Shown: in pieces, positions 1-6,930 of the stretch
How the letters are laid out: the number at the start of each line of letters is the position of its first letter
How positions within the stretch are numbered: position 1 is the first letter of the stretch
Origin: DATGQT01 sp035304085
Lineage (GTDB): Bacteria > Bacteroidota > Rhodothermia > Rhodothermales > Rubricoccaceae
Assembly: GCA_035304085.1 (NCBI GenBank)
Contig: DATGQT010000014.1
Span: 1 to 14,576, forward strand
Direction of reading: 5' to 3'
Length of the DNA: 14,576 bases
Notes under the pieces: model-generated
Told to the model about the DNA's origin: nothing
Seen by the model: only the letters and a program-made list of their open reading frames with translations
Database searches by the model: none
Program-made: the position numbers and the translations under genes

Positions 1-15
1 GTGCGGTGCGGGTCG

Positions 16-23
16 TAAACTGT
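16..23 (+). promoter_or_regulatory. Putative -7 promoter element (TAAACTGT) for the OmdA-family gene
   Basis: TAAACTGT lies 31 nt before the ATG at 47, the same distance as the better TAnnTT elements elsewhere in the window. It is only a partial match (TAnnCT), and the window edge prevents a check for a -33 element. Confidence 0.35.
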
Positions 24-46
24 GGCCCCCGTCCTCCCCGGAGCCC

Positions 47-505
47 ATGACCCACCGCTTCACCGCCCCCATCGAGGACGCCGGCAACGGCGGCGCCTTC
101 GTCACCGTCCCGTTCGACGTGGAGAAGGCTTTCGGCGCGAAGCGCCCGAAGGTGCGGGCCACCTTCGACGACGAGCCCTACCGCGGCACGCTCGTCCGCA
201 TGGGCGGCCCGCACCACATCCTCATCGTGCTCAAGGCCATCCGCGAGCGGATCGGGAAGGGGCCCGGCGACGCGGTGGCGGTGACGGTCGAGGCGGACGA
301 GGCGCCGCGCGAGGTGGCGGTGCCCGAGGACCTCGCCGCCGCGCTCGACGCGGCACCCGAGGCGCGGGCGTTCTTCGACGGCCTCGCCTACACCCACCGC
401 CGCGAGTACGTGCAGTGGATCGAGGAGGCGAAGCGCGCCGAGACGCGGGCGCGGCGGGTCGGGCAGGCCGTCGAGATGCTGCGGGCGGGGCGGAAGGGCC
501 GCTGA
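47..505 (+). CDS. YdeI/OmpD-associated (OmdA) family protein with DUF1905 domain
   Basis: The 152-residue product has the two-part layout of the YdeI/OmdA family. An N-terminal DUF1905 beta-barrel-like part (about residues 3-85, with the segment RMGGPHHILIVLKAIRERIG) is followed by a helical OmdA part (about 90-150). The OmdA part carries the family signature of a short acidic run ('DGLAYTHRREYVQWIEEAKR') and a basic tail. Family members are cytosolic, and some protect against bacteriocins or peptides; the molecular activity is not established, so no specific role is claimed. The ATG at 47 is chosen because the DUF1905 homology starts within a few residues of it. No Shine-Dalgarno sequence precedes it, but a promoter-like TAAACTGT lies 31 nt upstream. 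It converges with the metalloprotease gene that ends at 528, with only 22 nt between the stops. Confidence 0.85.
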   Translation: MTHRFTAPIEDAGNGGAFVTVPFDVEKAFGAKRPKVRATFDDEPYRGTLVRMGGPHHILIVLKAIRERIGKGPGDAVAVTVEADEAPREVAVPEDLAAALDAAPEARAFFDGLAYTHRREYVQWIEEAKRAETRARRVGQAVEMLRAGRKGR

Positions 506-527
506 GCCGCGCGCCTGTACGAGGAGG

Positions 528-1799
528 TCACTCGCTCGCTCCCGCGCCGACGGCGGGCGCCGAGATCGCCACGTCGAACGAGGCGGTGTCGCAGACGTCG
601 AGCGTGGCGAAGTCGCCGATGTGGAGGTCGAGCGTGTAGGCGCCGCTCGGGGCGCCGTCCGGGATGCGGAGGCGGACGTCGCGGGTGACGGTGCCGCCGG
701 CCGGGAGCGTGCCGCTCCCGAGGCGGATCGTGCGGCTGGCAGGGCCGCTGGCGTCGAGCCAGAGGTCGAGCTGGGCCGGGCTGGCGGCGTCGTTCGTGAC
801 CGTCACGGTGAAGGTGACGGTCTGCCCCGGGGCGGGGGTGTCGTCGTCGAGCGTCGCCGTGAGCGTCTGCGCGCAGCCGCCGCCGAGGAGGAGCGCCGGC
901 CGGTACGTGGCGACGATCAGGTCCATCCGATCCGACTGCCCCGCCGTGAACGCGTACATGCACGCGTCGTCGGTGGCGTGCATGAAGTTGTGGATGGGGT
1001 CGGGGCCGCCGCCGGGGCAGCTGTCGAGGCCGCCGGCCGGGCAGCCGATGGGGATGGCGCTCGCGGAGGGCGTGTCGCAGACCTGGTCGCCGGTGACCTC
1101 GCAGCCGGGCGGCTCGTCGTCGGCGCACCCGCCGAAGGTGTGGAGGAGGCCGAGGTAGTGGCCCACCTCGTGGACGGCGACGTCGCCCTCGTTGAAAGGC
1201 GCGGCGTTGCCGCCCGGCAGGGTCTGGTCGAGGACGATGACACCGTGGCGGTAGTCGTCCTCGGGGTAGCTCCACGGGAAGACGGCGGTGCCGAGGACGC
1301 CGCCGGAGGGGCGGCACGTGTAGAGGTTGAGGGTGGTCTCGGGGCTGACGGCGAGCGCCTGCTTCATCGCGTCCTCGAACGTGCCGAAGCAGCCGGTGTA
1401 CCACGCCGCGTTCGTCGTCCGATCCACGCTTTCGAGCGTGAACTGGAAGCTCGTGCTGTCGCCGCCGGTGGTGCCGCCGAAGGCCTCGTTGAGGACCGCG
1501 ATCTGGTCCTCGATCCACTGATCGGGGACGTCGCCCTGCCCGACGGTCGTGTCGGCTCGGACGACGTGGAAGGCGACGGGGATGGTGACGGTGCCGCCGG
1601 CCTCGACGGTGCCGCCCTGCTGGGCGAGGAACGCGTCGACCTCGGCCCGCACCGCCGCCATCTCCTCGGGAGTCGCGTCGGGCACGGCGCAGCGCGTAGG
1701 GAAGCCGGGCGGGGGGACGGTGGGGAGGTGCTGCGCCGGTGCGGGCATCGCCAGCATCGCCAGCACGAGGGCGGCGCCCCATCGGAAGGAAGCAGGCAT
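528..1799 (-). CDS. Secreted M43 (pappalysin-family) zinc metalloprotease, copy 1, lacking Type IX sorting domain
   Basis: This 423-residue protein has a signal peptide (residues 1-22, cut expected after APA), a propeptide-like segment (about 36-80), an M43 catalytic domain, and a C-terminal beta-sandwich of CARDB/conserved-repeat type (about 310-415). The zinc site HEVGHYLGLLH is at 210-220 (His210, Glu211, His214, His220), and the Met-turn methionine is Met273. The tyrosine normally two residues after the Met (as in ulilysin and in copy 2 next door) is Ala275 here. The protein stops just after the beta-sandwich, without the SPNPF-type sorting domain of copy 2. It may therefore stay periplasmic, leave by another route, or have reduced activity (inference). 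The ATG at 1799 is preferred over an in-frame GTG at 1808 because it gives the cleaner signal peptide; a TATTTTTC element lies 34 nt upstream. It is a tandem paralogue of the 1956-3629 gene. Confidence 0.9.
   Translation of the reverse strand: MPASFRWGAALVLAMLAMPAPAQHLPTVPPPGFPTRCAVPDATPEEMAAVRAEVDAFLAQQGGTVEAGGTVTIPVAFHVVRADTTVGQGDVPDQWIEDQIAVLNEAFGGTTGGDSTSFQFTLESVDRTTNAAWYTGCFGTFEDAMKQALAVSPETTLNLYTCRPSGGVLGTAVFPWSYPEDDYRHGVIVLDQTLPGGNAAPFNEGDVAVHEVGHYLGLLHTFGGCADDEPPGCEVTGDQVCDTPSASAIPIGCPAGGLDSCPGGGPDPIHNFMHATDDACMYAFTAGQSDRMDLIVATYRPALLLGGGCAQTLTATLDDDTPAPGQTVTFTVTVTNDAASPAQLDLWLDASGPASRTIRLGSGTLPAGGTVTRDVRLRIPDGAPSGAYTLDLHIGDFATLDVCDTASFDVAISAPAVGAGASE
1560..1694 (-). repeat. Near-identical 135-bp block shared by the two protease genes (copy in copy 1)
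   Basis: This block matches 3321-3455 at 134 of 135 positions by my manual alignment (single C/T difference, giving Val versus Ile). It encodes the pro-segment from about RCAVPDATPEEM through the VTIPVAFHVV strand. Flanking coding sequence on both sides is clearly more diverged, including at third positions. Confidence 0.85.
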
Positions 1800-1825
1800 G
1801 GCTAGCACGGATGATGTGACTCGCG

Positions 1826-1833
1826 GAAAAATA
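1826..1833 (-). promoter_or_regulatory. Putative -7 promoter element (TATTTTTC) for metalloprotease copy 1
   Basis: Read on the minus strand, TATTTTTC lies 34 nt upstream of the ATG at 1799. It fits the Bacteroidota -7 form TAnnTTTG except for the last base. No convincing TTG-type -33 box is visible. The element would let copy 1 be transcribed separately from copy 2. Confidence 0.5.
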
Positions 1834-1881
1834 AGGGCGTAGAGCTCGGGCCGGAGCCTCCTCGCCGGGCCTGCCCGAATG

Positions 1882-1919
1882 CGGCGCGCCCGGGTCCCTC
1901 GCGGGGCCCGGGCGCGCCG
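1882..1919 (-). terminator. Strong GC hairpin after metalloprotease copy 2
   Basis: A 17-bp stem (1882-1898 with 1903-1919) with a 4-nt loop begins 37 nt past the stop codon of the 1956-3629 gene, between the two tandem protease genes. One position is G·U on the plus strand and a C·A mismatch on the minus strand. No U-tract follows in the minus direction, so this is either a U-less terminator or a 3'-end stabilising structure. It separates the two paralogues transcriptionally. Confidence 0.6.
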
Positions 1920-1955
1920 GAAGGGTGGCCGTTCGGGACGGCCGTCTCTGGTCGC

Positions 1956-3629
1956 TCAGAACGCGAGCGTCATCCGGCCCGTCTCCACGTCGTTGCCGAC
2001 GACGAGGCGGTAGATGTACGTCCCGGCCGAGAGCCCGCTCGCGTCGAACGTCGCGGCGTGGGTGCCGGCGTCCTGACGGGCGTCCACGAGCACGGCGACC
2101 TCGCGGCCGAGCACGTCGTAGACGGCGAGGCGGACGTCGGCCGTGGCCGTGACCTCGTAGCGGATGGCGGTCTGGCGCGTGAACGGGTTCGGCGAGACCG
2201 TCGGCGCCGTCGCCGGGGCGGACGCGGCCGCCGCGACGGAGAAGTCGATGGCCTCGACGTCGAAGAGCTCGCCGCTCACGGCCTCACCGCCGAGCCGCGG
2301 CGCCGAGATCGAGATCGTCTCGGCGTACTCGTCGCAGTCGGTGCCCGAGCCCGGGTCGACGAGGCGGAGCGTGAAGTTGTAGTTGCCGGCGGGGGCGGCG
2401 CCAGGAACGGGGACAGTGATCGTCCGGGAGACCTGGGCGCCGGCGGGGAGGGTGCCGGAGCCGAGGACCTTGGTGCCCTGGGGCGCGCCGCCGTTCCGGT
2501 TGTAGTCGAGCTCGAGGCGGGCGCCGTTGGCGGAGGCCCCGTTGTTGCGGACGGTGACGTTGATGGTGAGCCGGCGCGTGCCCGCGTCGTAGGAGAGGTC
2601 CGCCGACACGAGCTCGATGTCGCAGCCGCCGCTGCCGCCCGCCCAGATCGTCGGCCGGTACGTGGCGACCAGCTGGTCCATCCGCGTGGACTGCCCCGCC
2701 GTGAACAGGTGCATGCACGCGTCGTCGGTGTAGTCCATGAAGTTATCGATGGGGTCGGGCCCGCCGGTGCCGCAGGTGTTCCGGCCGGCGGGGCACCCAA
2801 AGGCGGGGCTGGACTCGGCGGCGGTGTCGCAGACCTGGTCGCCGCCGCTCTCGCAGCCGGGCGGGGTGTCGCCGCCCGCGCAGCCGCCCTGGAAGGTGTG
2901 GTAGAGGCCGAGGTAGTGGCCGACCTCGTGGGTGGCGGTGTCGCCCTGGTTGTAGGGGAACGCGCTCCCGCCCGGCACCGAGGAGTGGAGGATGACGATG
3001 CCGTGCATGTAGTGGTTCTCGGGGTACATCCACGGGAACGTGGCCCAGCCGAGGAGGCCGCCGGAGGGGTTGCACGTGTAGATGTTGAGGTGGGTGGCCG
3101 GGCTGTGGCTCAGCGTCTGCTTCATCGTGGCCTCGGTGCCGCCGTTGGCGCAGCCGGAGAACCACGAGGCGTTCGTCGTCCGCGTGACGACGTCGAGCTC
3201 GAACCGGAAGGTCGTGTTGTGGCCGCCGGTGGTGCCGTCGTAGGCCTCGTTGAGGACCTCGATCTGGTCGTTGATCATCTGGTCCGTGATGTTCCCCTGT
3301 CCGACGGTCGTGCCGGAGTTGACGACGTGGAAGGCGACGGGGATGGTGACGGTGCCGCCGGCCTCGATGGTGCCGCCCTGCTGGGCGAGGAACGCGTCGA
3401 CCTCGGCCCGCACCGCCGCCATCTCCTCGGGAGTCGCGTCGGGCACGGCGCAGCGGACGCCCGGCTGCCACGCGCCGCTGGCGGTCTGGAACTGGGTGTC
3501 GGGGGCGAGATCCTGGTGGCTAGGCGGGGCCTGCAGGCGCTGAGCCTGTGCGCTCAGCGAAAGTGACGCCGCGAAGACGAGGGCGAGGCTCCAGCGGAGG
3601 GCCGGAGCGCTGAGAGGGGCAAATCGCAT
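1956..3629 (-). CDS. Secreted M43 (pappalysin-family) zinc metalloprotease with Type IX secretion sorting domain, copy 2
   Basis: This 557-residue exoprotease has the following parts in order: signal peptide (about 1-30, SLSAQA then QR), N-terminal pro-segment (31-95), M43 catalytic domain (about 96-326), CARDB-like beta-sandwich (about 335-445), linker, and Type A C-terminal sorting domain (about 478-557, starting at SPNPF and ending in MTLAF). The zinc site HEVGHYLGLYH is at 234-244 (His234, Glu235, His238, His244). The Met-turn NFMDYT gives Met298 and Tyr300. Cysteine-rich loops around 250-290 fit a calcium-bound, disulphide-containing secreted protease. The sorting domain implies Sec export followed by outer-membrane passage through the Type IX system, with cell-surface attachment or release. 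The start is the ATG at 3629; no Shine-Dalgarno sequence is seen. It shares a 135-bp near-identical block with copy 1. Substrate unknown. Confidence 0.93.
   Translation of the reverse strand: MRFAPLSAPALRWSLALVFAASLSLSAQAQRLQAPPSHQDLAPDTQFQTASGAWQPGVRCAVPDATPEEMAAVRAEVDAFLAQQGGTIEAGGTVTIPVAFHVVNSGTTVGQGNITDQMINDQIEVLNEAYDGTTGGHNTTFRFELDVVTRTTNASWFSGCANGGTEATMKQTLSHSPATHLNIYTCNPSGGLLGWATFPWMYPENHYMHGIVILHSSVPGGSAFPYNQGDTATHEVGHYLGLYHTFQGGCAGGDTPPGCESGGDQVCDTAAESSPAFGCPAGRNTCGTGGPDPIDNFMDYTDDACMHLFTAGQSTRMDQLVATYRPTIWAGGSGGCDIELVSADLSYDAGTRRLTINVTVRNNGASANGARLELDYNRNGGAPQGTKVLGSGTLPAGAQVSRTITVPVPGAAPAGNYNFTLRLVDPGSGTDCDEYAETISISAPRLGGEAVSGELFDVEAIDFSVAAAASAPATAPTVSPNPFTRQTAIRYEVTATADVRLAVYDVLGREVAVLVDARQDAGTHAATFDASGLSAGTYIYRLVVGNDVETGRMTLAF
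3321..3455 (-). repeat. Near-identical 135-bp block shared by the two protease genes (copy in copy 2)
   Basis: Partner of 1560-1694, at a constant offset of 1761 bp. The abrupt fall in identity at both ends is what a gene-conversion tract would look like. Confidence 0.85.
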
Positions 3630-3659
3630 GGTGCCGGGGGGCTAGGGTTGAGGTTGCGG

Positions 3660-3703
3660 CCGGACGGCGTGCGCGGGGGCCCGCGCCGGTCGTGTCCGTC
3701 CGG
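3660..3703. other. Inverted repeat in the leader region of protease copy 2
   Basis: The 8-bp arms 3660-3667 (ccggacgg) and 3696-3703 (ccgtccgg) flank a GC-rich centre that itself contains gcgcggg and cccgcgc. It lies 31-74 nt upstream of the protease start, so it could fold in the 5' leader or act as an operator. The 3630-3902 stretch holds no gene that I can support; this inverted repeat and a TTTG (minus strand, near 3713-3710) are its only notable elements. Confidence 0.3.
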
Positions 3704-3902
3704 CATAGCCAAACAGTTCAAGTTAGTGCGAAGGGAAGGCGAAGGCCAGAGGAAGACCACATTAACGCCGGAGCCCTGAGCCGCTCCGCCCCCACGGAAT
3801 GCCGACATAACCGATGCGCCCACAGATTATGAAGGCACCAGTGCGAAGCCACCCGGGCGGCGCGGCCGGACGGCGAAGGCCCACGCGGGATGGGCTGCCC
3901 TC

Positions 3903-4217
3903 TCACCAGCGGAAGTCGCCGTAGTACCAGTACCGGACGCCTTTCTGCTGCCCGTTCGCCGAGGGGGCGAGCCGGACCGTCAGGGCGGACCTCCCCGCGA
4001 AGACCTCGGGGCCGAACCAGCACAGCGCGTCCACCTGTGGGAGGTAAGCGACCACGGCGTCGATCTCTTCTCCTGTGTACCCGTTCGACGTGAGGATGCG
4101 GTCGTACCGCACGTCGAGCACCGGGATGCTCAGGACGCCTCCCTTCTCAAGGGCGCGGCGGTCGAACGCGAGGCACGCTACGGCTGCCTTAGCGTCCGTC
4201 GCTATCCCGTGAACCTC
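3903..4217 (-). pseudogene. Relic of a PD-(D/E)XK (group I intron-associated type) endonuclease, internally deleted
   Basis: The frame is open from 4238 to the TGA at 3903 but has no ATG, and the first GTG is at 4121. The translation matches the family in two separate parts. An N-terminal part (TDAKAAVACLAFDRRALEKG.., ending ..VRYD) resembles the fold's first helix and strand. A C-terminal part (GYTGEEIDAVVAYLPQVDAL.. through NGQQKGVRYWYYGDFRW) resembles the family's end. The stretch of roughly 25-35 residues that should lie between them, carrying the second catalytic acid and the QxK motif, is missing. The frame reaches back to the 3' end of the adjacent tRNA-Ala. The family includes homing endonucleases such as I-Ssp6803I and many stand-alone proteins. 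I infer a dead remnant; a very short functional protein starting at 4121 (72 residues) cannot be excluded. Confidence 0.6.
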
Positions 4218-4233
4218 TCGCTGTGAAGCGAAG

Positions 4234-4306
4234 TGGAGCTAAGCGGATTCGAACCGCTGACCTCTTGAATGCCATTCAAGCGCTCTACCAACTGAGCTAT
4301 AGCCCC
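4234..4306 (-). tRNA. tRNA-Ala (anticodon GGC)
   Basis: A 73-nt cloverleaf folds completely. The acceptor stem GGGGCTA/TAGCTCC includes the G3·U70 wobble that identifies alanine tRNA. The D arm is GCTC..GAGC, the anticodon stem CTTGA/TCAAG with loop ATGGCAT (anticodon GGC), and the T arm AGCGG-TTCGAAT-CCGCT. The discriminator is A73. The 3' CCA is not encoded (CTT follows), so it must be added by the CCA-adding enzyme. It decodes GCC (and GCU) codons, GCC being very abundant in these genes. Confidence 0.97.
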
Positions 4307-4318
4307 ATCGGGACACGA

Positions 4319-4348
4319 AAAATACAGCCTCCGCGGAGGGGGAGTCAA
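4319..4348 (-). promoter_or_regulatory. Promoter of tRNA-Ala with palindromic spacer
   Basis: On the minus strand TTGACT (4348-4343) and TATTTT (4324-4319) are separated by 18 nt, placing the start of transcription a few nt before the tRNA 5' end at 4306. The -10 also reads as TATTTTTC, the same TAnnTT form seen before protein genes. The spacer contains a perfect 12-bp palindrome, cctccgcggagg (4328-4339). Confidence 0.65.
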
Positions 4349-4408
4349 TTGAGGGATGGCGAAGAGTGAGCGCCTCCGGGCGGGGCGCCGCGCTGCGTAC
4401 CGCCTCCG

Positions 4409-4416
4409 TACCTTCC
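4409..4416 (+). promoter_or_regulatory. Putative -7 promoter element (TACCTTCC) for thrA
   Basis: TACCTTCC lies 32 nt before the thrA ATG at 4441 and matches TAnnTTCC found before other genes here. Its position supports the ATG at 4441 as the start and argues against the upstream in-frame ATG at 4366, which would precede the promoter. Confidence 0.5.
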
Positions 4417-4440
4417 GCCGCCTCTCGCCCCGCCCCATCC

Positions 4441-6900
4441 ATGCCCGCAGCCGCCCGCCCCGTGCACGTCGCCAAGTTCGGCGGCACCTCCGTCGGCACG
4501 CCGGAGCGGGTGCGGCGCGTCGTCGAACTCAGCGCGGCGACGCCGAAGCACTACCGGCGCGTCATCGTCGCCTCTGCCTTCGGCGGGGTGACGGACCGGC
4601 TGCTGGAGGCCCTCGACGCGGCGGAGGGCCGGACGGACGAGCACCGCCCCCTCCTCGACGAGGTCCGCCGCCGCCACCTCGACGCCCTCGACGCGCTCGC
4701 GCCCGAGGGCGAGCGGGAGGCGCTGCGGGCCGAGCTCGACGGCCTCTTCGACGGCGTCCGCGAACTCCTCGACGGCGTCTACCTCCTCCGCGAGTGCACG
4801 CCGCGCTTCCGGGACGCCGTCGTCTCGCTCGGCGAGCGGGCCAGCGTCCCGCTCGTCGCCGCCGCCTTCCGCGCCGCGGGCCACGACGCCCGCGCCCTCG
4901 ACGCCCGCGCCTTCGTCCGCACCGACGACACGTTCGGCGAGGCGGCCGTGGACTTCGACGCGACCGGCGGCCTCGTCCGCGAGGCGCTGGTGGCCCTGCC
5001 CGACGACGCCTTCGCCGTCGTCACCGGGTTCATCGCCGCCACCGAGGAGGGCGTCACGACCACGCTCGGCCGCTCGGGCTCGGACTACACAGCCACCATC
5101 CTCGCCGGCGCCCTCGACGCCGAGGCGTGCGTGATCTGGACCGACGTCGACGGCGTGCTCTCGGCCGACCCCCGCCTCGTGCCGGAGGCGTTCACGCTCC
5201 CGCGCCTCTCCTACGAGGAGGCCGGCGAGCTCGCCCACTTCGGCGCGAAGGTGCTCCACCCGCGCACGATGCGGCCGCTCCAGCGCAAGGGCATCCCCCT
5301 CGTCATCAAGAACACCCTCAACCCCGAGCACCCCGGCACGCGCATCGGGCCGGAGCGCGGGGGAGGGGGCATCAAGGCCGTCACGGCGGCGCGCGGCGCC
5401 GCGGTCGTCCGCCTCGCCGGCGCCGGGGTGCTCGGGGTGTCCGACCTCGCCGCGCGCGCCTTCGCCGTCCTCGCCGAGGCCGGGGTGGAGGTGCTGCTGG
5501 TGGCGCAGGCCTCCAGCGAGGGGAGCCTCTGCGTCGTCGTGAAGGAGGGGGCGGCCGCGGAGGCGGTGCGCCTGCTGGAGAGGGCGTTCCAGCGGGAGCT
5601 GGAGCGGGGCGACCTCCGCGGCGTCGAGGCCGAGGGCGGGGCCGCCGTCGTCGCGGCCGTGGGCGACTTCGTGCGGGAGGCGCCGGGGCTGGCCGGGCGG
5701 ATGTTCGCCACGCTCGGGCGCGCCCACGTCAACTGCCGCGCCCTCGCGCAGGGCGCCACCGAGCACAACCTCTCGGCGGTCGTCGCCGACGCCGACGCGC
5801 CGACGGCCGTGCGGGCGCTCCACGAGGCGTTCGCCCTGCGCCGCCTCCGCGCGCACGTCTTCGTGATCGGGGCCGGCGCGCTGGGGCGGCGGCTGCTCGA
5901 CCTCCTCGGCCGCCAGGCGCCGGCGCTCCGCGAGAAGCACCGGCTGAACCTCCAGCTCGTCGGCGTCGCCACGTCGAGCCGGCTCGCGTTCGAGGAGACG
6001 GGGCTGCTGCCCGAGGAGGCGGTGGCCCGGCTGGAGGAGGGGGAGCCCGCGGCGCTGGACGAGCTCGTGCGGCGGCTCGTCGAGGCGCGGCTGGAGCGGC
6101 TCGTCGTCGTGGACGCGACGCCCTCGGAGGCGGTGGCACGGCGGCACGCCGACCTCCTCCGCGCCGGCGTCGCCGTCGTCACGCCGAACAAGGCGGCGAC
6201 GCTGGTGGACGCGGCGGCGTGGGCCGAGGCGCAGCGCGCGGCGCAGGAGGGCGAGGCGCCCTACCTCTACGAGACGACGGTCGGCGCCGGCCTCGGCGTC
6301 GTCGCCACCCTCCGCGACCTGCTGCGGACGGGCGACGCCGTCCGCAGCATCGAGGGCGTGCTCTCGGGCACGCTCGCCTTCGTCTTCAACCGGATGCGCG
6401 AGGGCGCGGCGTTCTCCGAGGCCGTCCGCGAGGCGCAGGCCCTCGGCCTCACCGAGCCCGACCCCCGCGACGACCTCTCCGGCCGCGACGTGGCGCGCAA
6501 GCTGGCCCTGCTCGCCCGCGAGATCGGCCTCGCCGCCGACCCGGCCGACGCTGCCGTCGAGAGCCTCGTGCCGGCGGCGCTCCACGACAAGCCGCTCCCG
6601 GCCTTCCTCTGGAGCCTGCCGGCCTTCGACGCCGCGTGGCGCGAGCGCCTCGACGCCGCCGACGGGCAGCTCCAGTACGTCGCCCGCCTCGACGCCGACG
6701 GGCGCATCCGTGCGGGCGTCGAGGCCGTCGCGCCGGGGGCGCCGCTGGCGGACCTCCGCGGCCCGGCGCTCGTCGTCGCCTTCCACACGGCGCGCTACGC
6801 GCCCGAGCCGCTCGTCATCCAGGGCCCCGGCGCCAGCGCCGACGTAACGGCCGCCGTGCTGCTGGCCGACGTCGTCCGCGCCGCCGAGGCGATGCGGTAG
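4441..6900 (+). CDS. thrA: Bifunctional aspartate kinase / homoserine dehydrogenase I
   Basis: At 819 residues this is almost the length of E. coli ThrA (820). The N-terminal aspartate kinase phosphorylates aspartate: KFGGTSVG at 12-19 and the TTLGRSGSDYTA segment near 207-218 form the nucleotide/substrate site. Two ACT-type regulatory repeats occupy about 315-465 and suggest feedback control by threonine (family knowledge). The homoserine dehydrogenase half begins at the dinucleotide motif GAGALG (477-482) and continues with TPNKAA (581-586), ETTVGAGLG (611-619), SGTLAFVFN (642-650) and the catalytic TEPDPRDDLSGRDVARKL segment (671-688). It therefore makes aspartyl phosphate for all branches and later reduces aspartate semialdehyde to homoserine. 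The start at 4441 is set by homology (KFGG within 12 residues) and by the promoter element before it. No split or frameshift is seen. Its partners dapB, dapA and dapD lie just downstream. Confidence 0.97.
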   Translation: MPAAARPVHVAKFGGTSVGTPERVRRVVELSAATPKHYRRVIVASAFGGVTDRLLEALDAAEGRTDEHRPLLDEVRRRHLDALDALAPEGEREALRAELDGLFDGVRELLDGVYLLRECTPRFRDAVVSLGERASVPLVAAAFRAAGHDARALDARAFVRTDDTFGEAAVDFDATGGLVREALVALPDDAFAVVTGFIAATEEGVTTTLGRSGSDYTATILAGALDAEACVIWTDVDGVLSADPRLVPEAFTLPRLSYEEAGELAHFGAKVLHPRTMRPLQRKGIPLVIKNTLNPEHPGTRIGPERGGGGIKAVTAARGAAVVRLAGAGVLGVSDLAARAFAVLAEAGVEVLLVAQASSEGSLCVVVKEGAAAEAVRLLERAFQRELERGDLRGVEAEGGAAVVAAVGDFVREAPGLAGRMFATLGRAHVNCRALAQGATEHNLSAVVADADAPTAVRALHEAFALRRLRAHVFVIGAGALGRRLLDLLGRQAPALREKHRLNLQLVGVATSSRLAFEETGLLPEEAVARLEEGEPAALDELVRRLVEARLERLVVVDATPSEAVARRHADLLRAGVAVVTPNKAATLVDAAAWAEAQRAAQEGEAPYLYETTVGAGLGVVATLRDLLRTGDAVRSIEGVLSGTLAFVFNRMREGAAFSEAVREAQALGLTEPDPRDDLSGRDVARKLALLAREIGLAADPADAAVESLVPAALHDKPLPAFLWSLPAFDAAWRERLDAADGQLQYVARLDADGRIRAGVEAVAPGAPLADLRGPALVVAFHTARYAPEPLVIQGPGASADVTAAVLLADVVRAAEAMR

Positions 6901-6930
6901 CCTGTGCCGGCGGCGCGCACCGGGCGTGGG

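Noticed and set aside
621..3566. Long plus-strand open frames opposite the two proteases
   Set aside because: These are antisense shadows typical of very GC-rich genes, rich in Arg, Gly and Ala, with no family features, while the minus-strand frames carry complete zinc-protease motifs.
3720..3780. Possible integron attC site from the gttagtg ... cattaac pair
   Set aside because: The pair is oriented GTTA...TAAC on both strands, the reverse of an attC site, and the core triplet contexts do not match the required consensus. No integrase gene is in the window.
3554..4023. Open frames on the minus strand in the gap upstream of protease copy 2 (3554-3823 and 3718-4023)
   Set aside because: Their composition is that of non-coding GC-rich DNA, with no recognisable family, signal or conserved segment. 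They overlap the protease start and the endonuclease relic.
4366..4440. Upstream ATG start for ThrA adding 25 residues
   Set aside because: The added residues match nothing in the family, and the putative promoter element at 4409 lies inside the extension.
4345..6786. 813-codon minus-strand frame opposite thrA
   Set aside because: An antisense shadow of thrA with extreme Arg/Glu/Gly/Ala composition and no motif.
6901..6930. Terminator between thrA and the opposing lipoprotein gene
   Set aside because: The 30-nt gap shows no stable hairpin beyond what its base composition would give by chance.
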